From: Acidobacteriaceae bacterium
GTDB lineage: Bacteria > Acidobacteriota > Terriglobia > Terriglobales > Acidobacteriaceae
Direction: 5' to 3'
NCBI GenBank assembly: GCA_903642235.1
Contig: CAHJWL010000009.1
Location: 1 to 64,000 of the forward strand
Length of the DNA: 64,000 nt
Of this stretch, positions 35,695 through 46,166 are shown piece after piece. The notes under the pieces were generated by a model that had not been told where the DNA came from, did not search any database, and worked only from the letters and a program-made list of their open reading frames with translations. Position 1 is the first letter of the stretch. Every line of letters begins with the position of its first letter. Position numbers and translations under genes: made by a program.

Positions 35695-36118
35695 GGGGAG
35701 ATGCACCTTTCGTGGCGGTTGGACGACGTGAAAACGAAGCGACGCGGTACCTCTTTGAGAGAGGCTAGCAGGCGCAGGTGTGGATTGGACTGGCAAGGAA
35801 GCGGGAGAGTTTGCAGAGGGGTACCCGGCATGCGCGGCGAACGCCATGCGATGCAGCCAGAGGCTAAAAGGGTGGCGTAGACTGGGCTGCACGTTCGTGC
35901 CCGGCCATGTCGGCGTGAGAGCGAGGTGCCTGGCAAGCAACCGGAGAGCTCGCGGATTTCAGATGTTCGCCCGGTGTAGGAACCAGAGGTCTGCTGGGCA
36001 ACCGGCTGGCGAATCTCTGCTCATGCAGCGGTGAAAGCCGGGCGGTCTGGCGCTGGCTTCAGCAAGGGAGAAAACGGCTGAATCTGACGGCCGGGTGCAC
36101 GGGCCCAACAAGGATTGA
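35695..36118. other. Intergenic region between divergent S53 peptidase and MFS genes
   Basis: 424 bases with no gene I can support; short frames here are Arg/Ala-rich and lack ribosome sites. It must contain the promoters of both divergent genes, but I see no convincing -35/-10 pair or operator. Confidence 0.5.
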
Positions 36119-37459
36119 ATGCAGACAGGTGGAGTTGGCAGATCGGCGGTGGATGCAGAGGGTGCCCCTGGCAAGCCCGTGTTTCCGGCTGGCGCGCTGC
36201 TGGCCTTTGGGCTGGTGACGGCGATCTTCTTTTTGTGGGGCATGTCGAACAACCTGACGGACATTCTGGTGCAGCAGTTCAAGAAGTCGTTCGAGCTGAC
36301 GCTCTTCGAGGCGCAGCTGGTGCAGACGTCGGTCTTTGTAGCGTACGGAACGATGGCGGTTCCTGCGGCGCTGCTGATGCGACGCTTTGGATACAGGGTC
36401 GGCCTGCTGACCGGGCTGCTGCTCTTCGGCACCGGCACCCTGCTGTTCTGGCCGGCTGCTCTGGCCGGCCGTTACGTACCGTTCCTGCTCGCGTTGTTTG
36501 TGGTCGGCTGCGGCCAGTCAATTCTGGAGACGGCAGCTAACCCGCTCATCGCACAGTTTGGGCCGCCGGAGACAGCGGCGCGGCGCCTGAGCTTTGCGCA
36601 GAGCTTCAACCCGCCAGGGGCGATGATGGGCGTGCTGGCCGGGACGTGGTTCATCTTCTCCGGGGTGGAGCTGCCGCCGGCGCGGGTGTTGTCGATGCGC
36701 GCGAACGGCAGCTATGCGGGCTATCTGCACACGGAGATCATGCGCGTGGTGCCGGTCTATGTCGGGCTCGGCACGGTGCTGGTGCTGGTTGCCGCGCTGA
36801 TTGCGTGGGTGCGGTTCCCCGCCTTTGCGACAGCAGGATCAAGGGACGAGAGTGCGAACGATCGTGGCAGCTTCCGTGCACTCCTGCGCTTTCCGCACCT
36901 CTTTTTTGCGGTTGTGGCGCAGTTCTTTTACATGGGCACACAGGTGGCGACATGGAGCACGTTCATCCCGTATATGAAGGCGTATACACCGGTGAGCGAG
37001 CGTACTGCCGGGTACTATCTCACCGCGAGCCTGGTAGCGCTCGCGGTCGGGCGCGCGGCGTCAACGTGGATCATGCGCTCCATTGCGCCGGCCCGCTTGC
37101 TTGTCGGGTACTCTGCCTTCAATATCTTCCTGCTCGCCTTTGCGGTGGCGAGGCCGGGGATGATGGGCGCGTGGGCGCTGGTCGGGACGAGCTTCTTTAT
37201 GTCGATCATGTTTCCGACGATCTTCGCGTTGGGCGTGAAGGACCTCGGGCCGAGCACAAAGCTGGGCGGAAGCCTGATCGTGATGGCCATCCTTGGCGGC
37301 GCGGTCTTTCCGCCACTGCTGGGCGGAATCGTGCGGGCTACGGGCAGCGTGGCGAGCGGATATCTGCTGCCTCTGCTTGGATATGTTGTCGTTGCCGCTT
37401 ACGGAGCGTTTGGGACCGATGTGCCGGCACGCAGGCTGGCTGAAGCGCCGCAGGTTTAA
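36119..37459 (+). CDS. Sugar:H+ symporter of the FucP group (MFS)
   Basis: 446 residues, twelve helices. It belongs to the L-fucose/hexose symporter branch of the major facilitator family by the opening FFLWGMSNNLTDILVQQFK, the loop CGQSILETAANPLIAQFG and the NPPG element. It imports a monosaccharide with protons across the inner membrane; the actual sugar is not evident. ATG 36119 with AAGGAT 3-8 bases upstream. It is convergent with the ThuA gene, sharing a weak hairpin. The secreted hydrolases nearby (GH130, GH18) may supply substrates. Confidence 0.9.
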   Translation: MQTGGVGRSAVDAEGAPGKPVFPAGALLAFGLVTAIFFLWGMSNNLTDILVQQFKKSFELTLFEAQLVQTSVFVAYGTMAVPAALLMRRFGYRVGLLTGLLLFGTGTLLFWPAALAGRYVPFLLALFVVGCGQSILETAANPLIAQFGPPETAARRLSFAQSFNPPGAMMGVLAGTWFIFSGVELPPARVLSMRANGSYAGYLHTEIMRVVPVYVGLGTVLVLVAALIAWVRFPAFATAGSRDESANDRGSFRALLRFPHLFFAVVAQFFYMGTQVATWSTFIPYMKAYTPVSERTAGYYLTASLVALAVGRAASTWIMRSIAPARLLVGYSAFNIFLLAFAVARPGMMGAWALVGTSFFMSIMFPTIFALGVKDLGPSTKLGGSLIVMAILGGAVFPPLLGGIVRATGSVASGYLLPLLGYVVVAAYGAFGTDVPARRLAEAPQV

Positions 37460-37475
37460 CGACAAGTCACAGAGT

Positions 37476-37500
37476 GCGCCCGCCTGGTAGGTGCGGGCGC
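37476..37500. terminator. Hairpin between convergent MFS and ThuA genes
   Basis: 8-bp GC-rich stem (GCGCCCGC at 37476-37483 with GCGGGCGC at 37493-37500), 9-base loop, without a T-run. Its position between two stops favours a bidirectional terminator. Confidence 0.45.
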
Positions 37501-37505
37501 GAACC

Positions 37506-38528
37506 TCACTTTGCGCTGGGGGTGTCGTTGGCCGGGAGGTCGCCGAGAGCGTACTGGATGCCGGCGAGGACGTGCTCCATCATGGGGGTGTTCGCGTAGA
37601 TGTGCTCGCTGTGGCCGAGGACTTCCATGAAGACGCGACCTTTGCCCTCGTGGCGGATCCAGCTGAGGGCGTAGTCGCCGTCGGTGCGGGGGAACTTCTC
37701 CTTGGCTTTGTCCTCGGCGCTCATCTTCGAGTAATCGACGCTGGTGAGGACGTGGACGTTCCGGCGGGAGAAGGAGTCCTGCACGAGGGTGTAGGTCTCA
37801 TCGTGGATCTGGAACTCCTGGCCATTGAACATAGCAGTGAGCGGGCTTTTAGGATCGTCGAGCTTGACGGTGAGAAGCTGCGGATAGATCCAGTGAAACT
37901 TGAAGAAGCCGCCGACCATGGTGTTGAACGCGGGCCAGGTGCCGGTGGGTGGGCCGTTGGTGAAGGGTTCGGGCGAGTGATAGGTGTCGGCGGCGGCGTG
38001 GAGGCCAACGAGGCCTTTGCCGCCGCGGACGAAGTCGAGCAGGGCCTTGCGGCGGGCGGCGGTAGTGGGCGCATCGTTCGGGTCATCGAGGAAGTTCATG
38101 GTGGTGCTGTCGAGGACGATGGCGTCGTAGCCGGCGAGATTTTGGTCGGTGATGTCGGCCGAGTCGTAGGTGATGGTGGTGGTGTAAGCGCCGGTCTTTT
38201 CGCCCATGGCCTTGACGGTGGCGGCGGCGAGCGGGATGGAGGAGTGGACGTAGCCGGCGGCCTTGCAGAGGGCGAGAACTTTGCGGGGCTGCTTCGGAGT
38301 AGCGGGAGCCTTGGTGGGGATGCCGTCTTCCATTGCGACGAGATCTTCACGCTGGGCAGTCTGGATCTGGACGCCGTCCTTGATGCTTTGCGGGCGGGCG
38401 CCGCTGTAGGGGGCGGGGCCCTGGTAGGGCGTGGGTGTTTGAGAGAAGGCTGGAGTGATGAGGGAGCAGGCTAGGGCGAGGGCGATGGTGGCGAGACGTC
38501 TGCTCGGAGCGATGGTCGATCGGGTCAA
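37506..38528 (-). CDS. ThuA-domain secreted protein
   Basis: About 340 residues from TTG 38528 (AGGA 8 bases upstream); GTG 38582 would give 358. A signal peptide is visible (hydrophobic ALALACSLITPAFS). The mature part is a ThuA/glutamine-amidotransferase-like fold, with GGKGLVGLHAAADTYH and WIRHEGKGRVFMEVLGH as the strongest family blocks. ThuA proteins are linked to trehalose or other disaccharide use, but biochemistry is sparse and exported forms are common in acidobacteria beside Gfo/Idh enzymes. Convergent with the FucP-like symporter. Confidence 0.87.
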   Translation of the reverse strand: MTRSTIAPSRRLATIALALACSLITPAFSQTPTPYQGPAPYSGARPQSIKDGVQIQTAQREDLVAMEDGIPTKAPATPKQPRKVLALCKAAGYVHSSIPLAAATVKAMGEKTGAYTTTITYDSADITDQNLAGYDAIVLDSTTMNFLDDPNDAPTTAARRKALLDFVRGGKGLVGLHAAADTYHSPEPFTNGPPTGTWPAFNTMVGGFFKFHWIYPQLLTVKLDDPKSPLTAMFNGQEFQIHDETYTLVQDSFSRRNVHVLTSVDYSKMSAEDKAKEKFPRTDGDYALSWIRHEGKGRVFMEVLGHSEHIYANTPMMEHVLAGIQYALGDLPANDTPSAK

Positions 38529-38582
38529 GGAGAGAGTCCTGGGTTCAGAGGTCGGCGTAGGCTGCCGGCGCAACTGGGTCAC

Positions 38583-39080
38583 GGTAGCGGGCGGTGGGAT
38601 GGTCTGTCAATGACGTGAATCATGCGGTCCTCGATTGGCTGAGATCGTGGAGCTTAATCCACGCAAGCCTGAGAGCTGCGACGACCATCGCGTAGAACAC
38701 GCACTTCAAGCCCAGAAGCCACGCACGACAAGCGCTGTCGGGCAGAGTACGGCTACTGCTATCTCCCAACCTCGACCGACCTCCACCTCGTTCATGACGG
38801 CTCCGAGGCTCAACAGCAAGGAGAGACCCCAGCGGGCCGAGAAGAGCTCCTGCTATCGGCCATGCCAGCGTAAGTCGTCTCATGGCAGCCTGCTCTCAGC
38901 CTTCCAGAAGCTGCGCAAGCGAGATCCGGCTCGCCGGCTGCCGGAGCAATGACAGCGGACACCTGCGGGACGATAGAAGAGGCAGGCAATGGCAGAGGCA
39001 GGTCTCTCCACTCCGCGTTGCTCTGGTCGGGATGACAGGGTTTGAAGACGAGCTTCAGTTCGGGCGGTTGGTTGGTAGAG
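38583..39080. other. Intergenic stretch left of the tandem repeat
   Basis: About 500 bases with no well-supported gene. It holds one low-confidence short frame (listed separately at 38620-38883) and, near 39026-39052, a degenerate copy of the repeat unit found just to the right (GGGATGACA, then GAAGACGAG). Confidence 0.55.
38620..38883 (-). CDS. Possible small membrane protein, weak
   Basis: 87 residues with two hydrophobic stretches (about 5-24 and 54-74) flanked by Arg-rich segments. It could be a small membrane protein, but no ribosome site is visible, the middle is Arg/Ser-rich like chance GC-rich frames, and an overlapping plus-strand frame is equally long. I would not rely on it. Confidence 0.25.
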   Translation of the reverse strand: MRRLTLAWPIAGALLGPLGSLLAVEPRSRHERGGGRSRLGDSSSRTLPDSACRAWLLGLKCVFYAMVVAALRLAWIKLHDLSQSRTA

Positions 39081-39246
39081 AAGCAGATCCCTACGGGATG
39101 ACAACCAAGAAGACGAGAGCAGAAGCAGATCCCTACGGGATGACAACCAAAGACGAGAGCAGAAGCAGATTCCTACGGGGTGACACCCAAAAGACGAGAG
39201 CAGAAGCAGATCCCTACGGGATGACAACCAAAAAGACGAGAGCAGC
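39081..39246. repeat. Four tandem copies of a ~41-bp unit
   Basis: Units begin at 39081, 39123, 39163 and 39204 (periods 42, 40, 41). Each starts AAGCAGATCCCTACGGGATG, continues with ACAACCAA and a few A/G, and ends GACGAGAGCAG; the third unit has TTCC and GGGG changes. Inside is a small palindrome, ATCCC-TAC-GGGAT, so each unit can form a short hairpin. The array lies just downstream of gltX. Related units occur at 43101-43270. Confidence 0.9.
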
Positions 39247-39276
39247 AAAGTTGGGCCGGCTATCTCAGTTCTGCTG

Positions 39277-40806
39277 CTACTTCTTCTGGTTGGCGGCGCG
39301 TTTGGCGAGGTCGGTCTGGAGGTTGAGGAAGCGGCGGATGCGGTCGATGGAACGGGGTTTGCCGAAGATGATGAGCGAGTCCATAAGAGGTGGGGACTGG
39401 GTGGAGCCGGTGAGGATGGCGCGGAGGAGCATGAAGTTTTCCTTGACCGGCCACTGCTTGAACTCGCCGAGCGTCTTCATGGCGGCCTCGATGCTGTCGG
39501 GCTCCCAGGGAGCGGCTTCGAGGGTGGTGAGGAGGTCGGCGGTGAAGGCGAGGGTGTCTTCGAGAGAGCGCTTTTTTGGGACGAAGATCTCGGGTGTGGG
39601 CATGATGTTGTCGGCGAGGAAGAAGTTCGTCATGTCGCCGAACTGGGCGAGGGTTTCGACGCGGTTCTGGATGAGCGCGGCGATGTCGCGGAGGTAGTCG
39701 TCCGAGAGCACGTTCTGGCGGAGGGCGGTGTAGAAGTCATCAGGCGAGAGGCGGCGGAGGTACTCGCCGTTGAGCCATTTGAGCTTGGTCAGATCGAAGA
39801 CGGGGCCGCCGAGGGAGATCCGCTCGAAGCGGAACTTCTCGACCATGTCCCCGAGGGTGAAGAGGTCGCCCTCTTTTGTGTTCAGACCCTTACTTACGAT
39901 CTCCTGCTCGGTGGGCTGGGCCATGCCGCCACCCATGAGGCCGAGGAAGTTGAGCATGGCCTGCGGGAGGAAGCCGGCCTCGAGATAGTAGACGAGCGAG
40001 ACGGGGTTCTTGCGCTTGGAGATCTTGCTCTTGTCGGGATTGCGGAGGAGCGGCATGTGCCAGAAGCGGGGTTGCGGCCAGCCAAAGGCCTCGTAGAGGA
40101 GGACGTGCTTGGGGGTGGAGGAGATCCACTCTTCGGCGCGGATGACGTCGGTTATTTGCATCAGGTGATCGTCGACGACGTTGGCGAGGTGATAGGTGGG
40201 GAAGCCGTCGGATTTGAGCAGGACCTGGTCGTCGACGTTCGCGTGGTCGAAGGTGATGTCGCCGCGGAGTTCGTCGCGGAAGGTGGTCTTCTGGCCGCTT
40301 CCCTGCGGGACGCGGAGGCGAACCGTGTAGGGCGTTCCGGCGGCGAGTTCAGAGGCGATGTCCGCCTCGGAGAAGTTGCGGGAGCGGCCGATGTACTTGG
40401 GCGGGAGCTTGGCGGCCATCTGAGATTTGCGTTCGGCTTCGAGCTCTTCGGGGGTCTCGAAGGCGCGGTAGGCCCAGCCGTTGGTAAGGAGGATTTCGGC
40501 GTGCTGGCGGTAGATCTCGGTGCGTTCGGACTGGCGGTAGGGGCCGAAGGGGCCACCAACGTCGGGGCCTTCGTCCCAGGTGAGGCCGACCCAGCGGAGG
40601 GACTCGAAGATCATCTGCTCGGAGGTGGAGACGAAGCGGGTGCGGTCGGTGTCTTCGATGCGAAGGACGAACTTGCCTGCGCGCTGCTTGGCAAAGACGT
40701 AGTTGAGCAGGCCGATGTAGGCGGTGCCGACGTGAGGGTCGCCGGTGGGGGAAGGGGCGATGCGGACGCGTGTGGGGGCGGTGGCGGCGGGTGTGATGTC
40801 AGTCAT
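39277..40806 (-). CDS. gltX: Glutamyl-tRNA synthetase
   Basis: Class I aminoacyl-tRNA synthetase charging tRNA-Glu, 509 residues, normal length. The HIGH-type motif is PSPTGDPHVG (18-27) and the KMSKS-type motif is KISKR in the DKSKISKRKNP stretch. LRIEDTDRTR follows the first motif as usual. The C-terminal third is the alpha-helical anticodon-binding domain, which in non-discriminating enzymes decides whether tRNA-Gln is also charged; I cannot tell which. ATG 40806. The downstream gap carries the tandem repeat; upstream, on the same strand, is the GH130 gene at 42 bases, an unexpected neighbour. Confidence 0.96.
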   Translation of the reverse strand: MTDITPAATAPTRVRIAPSPTGDPHVGTAYIGLLNYVFAKQRAGKFVLRIEDTDRTRFVSTSEQMIFESLRWVGLTWDEGPDVGGPFGPYRQSERTEIYRQHAEILLTNGWAYRAFETPEELEAERKSQMAAKLPPKYIGRSRNFSEADIASELAAGTPYTVRLRVPQGSGQKTTFRDELRGDITFDHANVDDQVLLKSDGFPTYHLANVVDDHLMQITDVIRAEEWISSTPKHVLLYEAFGWPQPRFWHMPLLRNPDKSKISKRKNPVSLVYYLEAGFLPQAMLNFLGLMGGGMAQPTEQEIVSKGLNTKEGDLFTLGDMVEKFRFERISLGGPVFDLTKLKWLNGEYLRRLSPDDFYTALRQNVLSDDYLRDIAALIQNRVETLAQFGDMTNFFLADNIMPTPEIFVPKKRSLEDTLAFTADLLTTLEAAPWEPDSIEAAMKTLGEFKQWPVKENFMLLRAILTGSTQSPPLMDSLIIFGKPRSIDRIRRFLNLQTDLAKRAANQKK

Positions 40807-40848
40807 GGCGATGGATCAGGCTCGATGGTAGCAGGGCGATACGCAGGG

Positions 40849-41988
40849 TCAGGGAACGTACGGCGCGGTGGCGAGGCCGACGGCGGAGTCGGCGCAGCCG
40901 TAATAAAGGAACCACTTGTTGTGGAAGAGGACGAGGCCTTCAGCGAAGGTGGTGCCGGCGGCGTACTGGCCTGTCTTCTCCCAGGGCTGTTCGGGTTTGA
41001 GGGCGGGCGTGTCGGCGCGGGAGAGGAGATGGGCGGGATTGTCTGCGGCGAAGACGGCTTCTCCGGTGGCGTAGGCGTTTGGGCCAAGAGCCCGGTCGCC
41101 GTGGGCGGGATCGTTCTTGCCGTTGTAGAGGACGGTGAGGCCGCTGCTGGTGAGGACGGGAGGCGGACCGACTTCGGGGAAGCCGGAGTCGAAGTGGCCG
41201 GCGCGTCGGGTGAGGACCTCGACCGGGGCGTGGGTGACTGGGTTCTCGACGGGTGTCCAGTGGATGAGGTCGGGCGACGTGGCGAGGCGGACGGTGATCT
41301 CGCCCCAGTACATCCAGAACCGGCCGTTGATCTTTGCGGCGACGAGATGCGGAGGCTGGCCGGGGTTCGTGACGACCGTGGTTACGATTCCACCGGACTT
41401 GTACTGCAGGTGGTCGTAGCGGCCGGAGGCCGAGCCGAGGAGGGCGGGGCCGTGCTTCTGCCAGTGGAGGAGATCGGGCGAGGTGGCGATGCCGATGGTG
41501 TAGGTCTGCCGGTTGTATTGGGTGTAGGTGAGGACGTAGGTGCCGTCTGGGGCTTCGACGAGGCGTGGATCTTCGACGCCGCCGGGCCACTCACGGGCTT
41601 TCTGGGCGTCGTCGGCGGGGAAGAAGACGGGCTCGGGGAGGCGGGTGAAGTGGAGGCCGTCGACGGACGTGGCGAGACCGAGGCGGGAGGTGTGGCCGCC
41701 GATCTGCATGGTGCCGGAGTCGTCTTCGGCGCGGTAGAGGACGAAGACTTTGCCATTGCGGACGATCGCGGCGGGGTTGAAGGTGTGGAGGGCTTCCCAG
41801 TGGACGGGCTGGTGGGTGATGGGGTCGGGGAAGGTGGAGGCGGGTTGGGGAGAGAGGACCGGCGCGGAGAGGGGGCGGGTGAAGGGGCCGAGCGAGGGCG
41901 GTACATTTTGCGCCTGCGCTTTGCTGATGCTAAGAAAGAGGAGCGCGAGAGAGAGTGTGCCGGTGGTACCACGTGCTGGTCTATGCAT
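40849..41988 (-). CDS. Secreted GH130-family glycosidase/phosphorylase
   Basis: Five-bladed propeller of glycoside hydrolase family 130, which acts on beta-mannosides (phosphorolysis or hydrolysis). About 379 residues from ATG 41988; a signal peptide is visible (LSLALLFLSISKAQA). Family blocks: HTFNPAAIVRNGKVFVLYRAED, here in two parts across residues 70-90, GGVEDPR near 140 and WFLYYGCADSAVGLA at the end. Asp of the VEDPR block is the usual proton donor position. Whether it is a phosphorylase or hydrolase needs the phosphate-binding residues, which I did not verify. It precedes gltX by 42 bases on the same strand. Confidence 0.85.
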   Translation of the reverse strand: MHRPARGTTGTLSLALLFLSISKAQAQNVPPSLGPFTRPLSAPVLSPQPASTFPDPITHQPVHWEALHTFNPAAIVRNGKVFVLYRAEDDSGTMQIGGHTSRLGLATSVDGLHFTRLPEPVFFPADDAQKAREWPGGVEDPRLVEAPDGTYVLTYTQYNRQTYTIGIATSPDLLHWQKHGPALLGSASGRYDHLQYKSGGIVTTVVTNPGQPPHLVAAKINGRFWMYWGEITVRLATSPDLIHWTPVENPVTHAPVEVLTRRAGHFDSGFPEVGPPPVLTSSGLTVLYNGKNDPAHGDRALGPNAYATGEAVFAADNPAHLLSRADTPALKPEQPWEKTGQYAAGTTFAEGLVLFHNKWFLYYGCADSAVGLATAPYVP

Positions 41989-42326
41989 GTCCCTCCCCAC
42001 CCCCCAGTACTTCTTATGCAAAGTCCTCAGAAGACTGGAGTTGAGTTTGTACCTCAGACCTTCCAGAAGTTCGCCAGATCAGAGTATGCCCACCCGCAAT
42101 GGCTTGTCGCCGGAAGTCAGCTCTGATGGCTGCGAAGAAGAGATGCAGCATCAGATCACGCCCAATTAAGCAGGTTCCGTGGCTGCCCTTTTGCGAGGCT
42201 CAAGCGGGGCATAGCGATCTTATGGCGAATGAGTCAACCCCTGCCTCCTGATGTGATTGTAAGCAGGAGAGAGGTGACGGTGCGCCACCAAGGCTGGCTT
42301 GCCTGTCGCCGGAGTCGCACTGCGGA
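41989..42326. other. Intergenic region, nothing recognised
   Basis: 338 bases between two minus-strand genes. No supported gene, hairpin or repeat was seen; it presumably contains the promoter of the GH130-gltX unit. Confidence 0.5.
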
Positions 42327-42977
42327 TTACGCGGGCTGAGGTGCGCTGACTTCCTCCGGGTTGGCGATACCTACGGCCTGATGGAGGTACTCGGTGCTAG
42401 TGAGCTGGTCGAGGAGGAAGGCGGCGACATCGGCCCGGGTGATAAAGCGAACCTTTTCGGCGGATTCGGGCGAGACGACGCGAACGCCTTTGGGATCTCC
42501 GTCGCGGAGACCGGCGGCGCGGACGATGGTCCAATCGAGGGGGCTCTGTTCGACGGCCTGCTCCATGGAGGCTTTGTCTTTCATGACGCCGCGCAGAAGG
42601 GTGGGCATGATGAAATGCTTGTAGAAGTCGTGGACGTTGCGGGTGCTGTCGCTTTCGCCGATGGTGGAGATGACGAGCAGGCGACGGACGCCGGCTTCGG
42701 TCATGGCGGTGATGACGTTGCGGGCGGTGTCGGTCTCGAGGGTGGTTTTGAGGAAGGGTATGTGGCTGCCGAGGGCGTCGATGACGGCGTCCTGGCCTTG
42801 GAGGGCGGCGAGGATGGAGGCCTGATCGCGGGCGTCTCCGGATGCCAGGCGGACGTCGGTGCGCTGGTACTCGTCGGGGCTGTGGACGAAGGCGGTGACG
42901 GTGTGACCGCGGGTGAGAGCTTGTTCTACAAGGGCGCTGCCGGTCTTACCGGCAGCGCCCAGGATCAGGACGTTCAT
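42327..42977 (-). CDS. NAD(P)H-binding SDR-like protein (NmrA/YwnB type)
   Basis: 216 residues from ATG 42977, chosen because AGGAG lies 8 bases upstream and the protein then begins with a Rossmann strand (MNVLILGAAGKTG). The frame stays open to 43127, but that extension reads through repeat DNA. It is an atypical short-chain dehydrogenase: GxxGxTG-like glycine motif at 7-13, LLVISTIGES in place of a canonical active site, no YxxxK in the usual spot. Such proteins act as NAD(P)H-sensing or flavin/biliverdin reductase-like enzymes. Substrate unknown. Confidence 0.82.
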   Translation of the reverse strand: MNVLILGAAGKTGSALVEQALTRGHTVTAFVHSPDEYQRTDVRLASGDARDQASILAALQGQDAVIDALGSHIPFLKTTLETDTARNVITAMTEAGVRRLLVISTIGESDSTRNVHDFYKHFIMPTLLRGVMKDKASMEQAVEQSPLDWTIVRAAGLRDGDPKGVRVVSPESAEKVRFITRADVAAFLLDQLTSTEYLHQAVGIANPEEVSAPQPA

Positions 42978-43100
42978 GGGAGGGCTCCTGCGGATGGGAT
43001 GCCGGCGGAGGCGGTTGAGCGTTCTGGAGGGACGGGTGATGGATGGTTCCTGCGGGAGGGCAAAAAGCAGAGCCAGGGTTTTCCGTGCCGCCGTGTTGAA

Positions 43101-43270
43101 CAGCAGATCCCTACGAAATGACAACACAAGAGGCTATTTGCTGTGGCTGCTGTGCTGATGACGAGAGTCATGACGACAACGAAGCAGATCTCTGCGGGAT
43201 GAGAATGAAAGAGTCCGGGATTGCTGCTGCGTGCCTAACAGCAGATCCCTGCGAAATGACAGTGAAAGAG
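43101..43270. repeat. Three diverged copies of the dispersed repeat
   Basis: Copies at 43101-43125 (CAGCAGATCCCTACGAAATG), 43181-43213 (GAAGCAGATCTCTGCGGGATG) and 43238-43270 (ACAGCAGATCCCTGCGAAATG), the last two followed by a GAATGAAAGAG/CAGTGAAAGAG tail. The core matches the tandem array at 39081-39246. They occupy the 364-base gap between two minus-strand genes and no protein gene lies in that gap. Confidence 0.85.
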
Positions 43271-43341
43271 CAAGAGGGTTTGCCGCCCGCGGAAGAGCAG
43301 ATGCGTACGGGCGGCAGGAAAGAGAGTTGTCGCGGTGCTCG

Positions 43342-44871
<1,530 letters not shown>

Positions 44872-44935
44872 GAAGGCTCCCGTGCAGTGCAGGAGCAGAG
44901 TACAGGCTGCGAGCGAAGGTGTGAAGGGGACTGCT

Positions 44936-46147
44936 TTAAGGCTCGATGGCGAACTGCGGGGAGGGCTCAAAGGCGGGCCGGGTAGCGGGGTCTGCGGCGA
45001 GCTCGAGGACGAGACGTTCGAGGACGAGGCGCTTGGAGGTGGGGGAGGAGCGGAGCTCAAGGTCGGCGCGGGCGATGAGGCGGAGCGCGCGGGTGAGATC
45101 GCGGCGCGAGCGGTAGCGGCGGGCCTGGCGAATAAGGTCTTCGGCGGCGAAGGGGGGCATGCGGAAGCCCTGCCAGAGCACGCCCCAGATGGCGCGGGAG
45201 TCACGCACGTTTTTCTCGAGGATGATGAGCATCTGGCGGAAGGTGCGGGCGAGCATGAAGAGATGGCCGATGGCGGCGTCCTCGCCACCGTCGGAGGCGT
45301 TGAGCAGGCCGTGGAGGAGGACGATGGCGCGCGGCCGGTCGTGGGCGGAGATGGCGTCGGTGAGCTCGTAGAGGGAGCGCTGCTTGGCGGCGAGGACCAT
45401 GGTTTCGACGTCGCCGAGGGTGACGCGGGCGGAGAGGAGTTCGGATTCGAGCCCCGATGCCGTGGAGCGGGAGGGCGCCGTGATATAGAGCAGGAGTTTT
45501 TCGACCTCGCTGGCGATCAGCATCATGTCTGCGCCGAGGGCGTCTACGAGCTCGCGGGCGGCTTCGGGGTTGAAGCGTACGGACTGCTGCTCGGCGTGGG
45601 CGACGATCCAGCGGGCGGCATCGCCTTCGTCGACCTGCGCGAGCTCCACGATGCCGCACCAGTCTCCAAGCGTCTCGCGGATGCGGTCGAAGCGCTCCTT
45701 ATCCTGCATGTCCATGCGGCGGAGATCGGTGGGGAGATGGAGGTGATCGGCGACGAAGACGAGCAGGGCCTGCGGGTTGGGAGAGCGGAAGTAGCTGTCG
45801 ATTGCGTCGAACTCAGCTTTCTTTGAGCCGCGAGAGTAGAGGCTCTTCAAGCCACGCAGGAAGATGACCTGGAAGGGTGCCATGAGGGAAGGAGTCTGAG
45901 CGCGATCAAGAGCTTCGAAGATGCTGAGCTCGGCGAGGTCGAGGTCATGCAGGCAGAAGTCGCGCAGGCTGGGCGGCGCGAGGGCGTCCAGCACGGCTTT
46001 GCGGCAGCGGTCCTGGAGAAACGTTTCGTCACCGACGAGGACGTAGCCGGGGCGGAGGCTGGGAGAGGAGACCTCTGCGGCGAAGCGGTCTGAAGCGCCG
46101 AAGGACTTTAGACCGGGTGTGGCGGAGGATTTCAGGGCTGGCGGCAT
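44936..46147 (-). CDS. holA: DNA polymerase III delta subunit
   Basis: Clamp-loader subunit that opens the beta sliding clamp, 403 residues from ATG 46147 (GGAGAG 7-8 bases upstream). It has the three-domain layout of delta: an N-terminal nucleotide-fold domain (YVLVGDETFLQDRCRKAV), a middle lid domain and a C-terminal collar with LARTFRQMLIILEKN and ADLELRSSPTSKRLVLERLVLEL, the hallmark end of HolA. It is 19 bases downstream of lptE, preserving the lptE-holA order known from E. coli (leuS-lptE-holA), but leuS lies 11 kb away on the other strand here. Confidence 0.92.
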   Translation of the reverse strand: MPPALKSSATPGLKSFGASDRFAAEVSSPSLRPGYVLVGDETFLQDRCRKAVLDALAPPSLRDFCLHDLDLAELSIFEALDRAQTPSLMAPFQVIFLRGLKSLYSRGSKKAEFDAIDSYFRSPNPQALLVFVADHLHLPTDLRRMDMQDKERFDRIRETLGDWCGIVELAQVDEGDAARWIVAHAEQQSVRFNPEAARELVDALGADMMLIASEVEKLLLYITAPSRSTASGLESELLSARVTLGDVETMVLAAKQRSLYELTDAISAHDRPRAIVLLHGLLNASDGGEDAAIGHLFMLARTFRQMLIILEKNVRDSRAIWGVLWQGFRMPPFAAEDLIRQARRYRSRRDLTRALRLIARADLELRSSPTSKRLVLERLVLELAADPATRPAFEPSPQFAIEP

Positions 46148-46166
46148 CACGGTCTCTCCAGGGTGC

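Noticed and set aside
35695-35940. N-terminal extension of the S53 peptidase
   Set aside because: No ribosome site and no signal peptide; composition changes sharply before ATG 35694.
39081-39246. CRISPR array
   Set aside because: Direct repeats fill almost the entire period, leaving no unique spacers, and no cas gene is present.
40057-42126. 689-residue plus-strand frame antisense to gltX and GH130
   Set aside because: Gly/Val/Glu-rich translation without any domain; it mirrors the codon pattern of two well-supported minus-strand genes in GC-rich DNA.
42978-43127. 50-residue N-terminal extension of the NAD(P)-binding protein
   Set aside because: Reads through repeat DNA (the SFRRDLL part comes from the dispersed repeat); ATG 42977 has AGGAG and a perfect Rossmann start.
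44872-45288. 139-residue extension of the Tat Gfo/Idh gene
   Set aside because: Pro/Ser-rich and overlapping holA in another frame; the Tat signal begins at ATG 44871.
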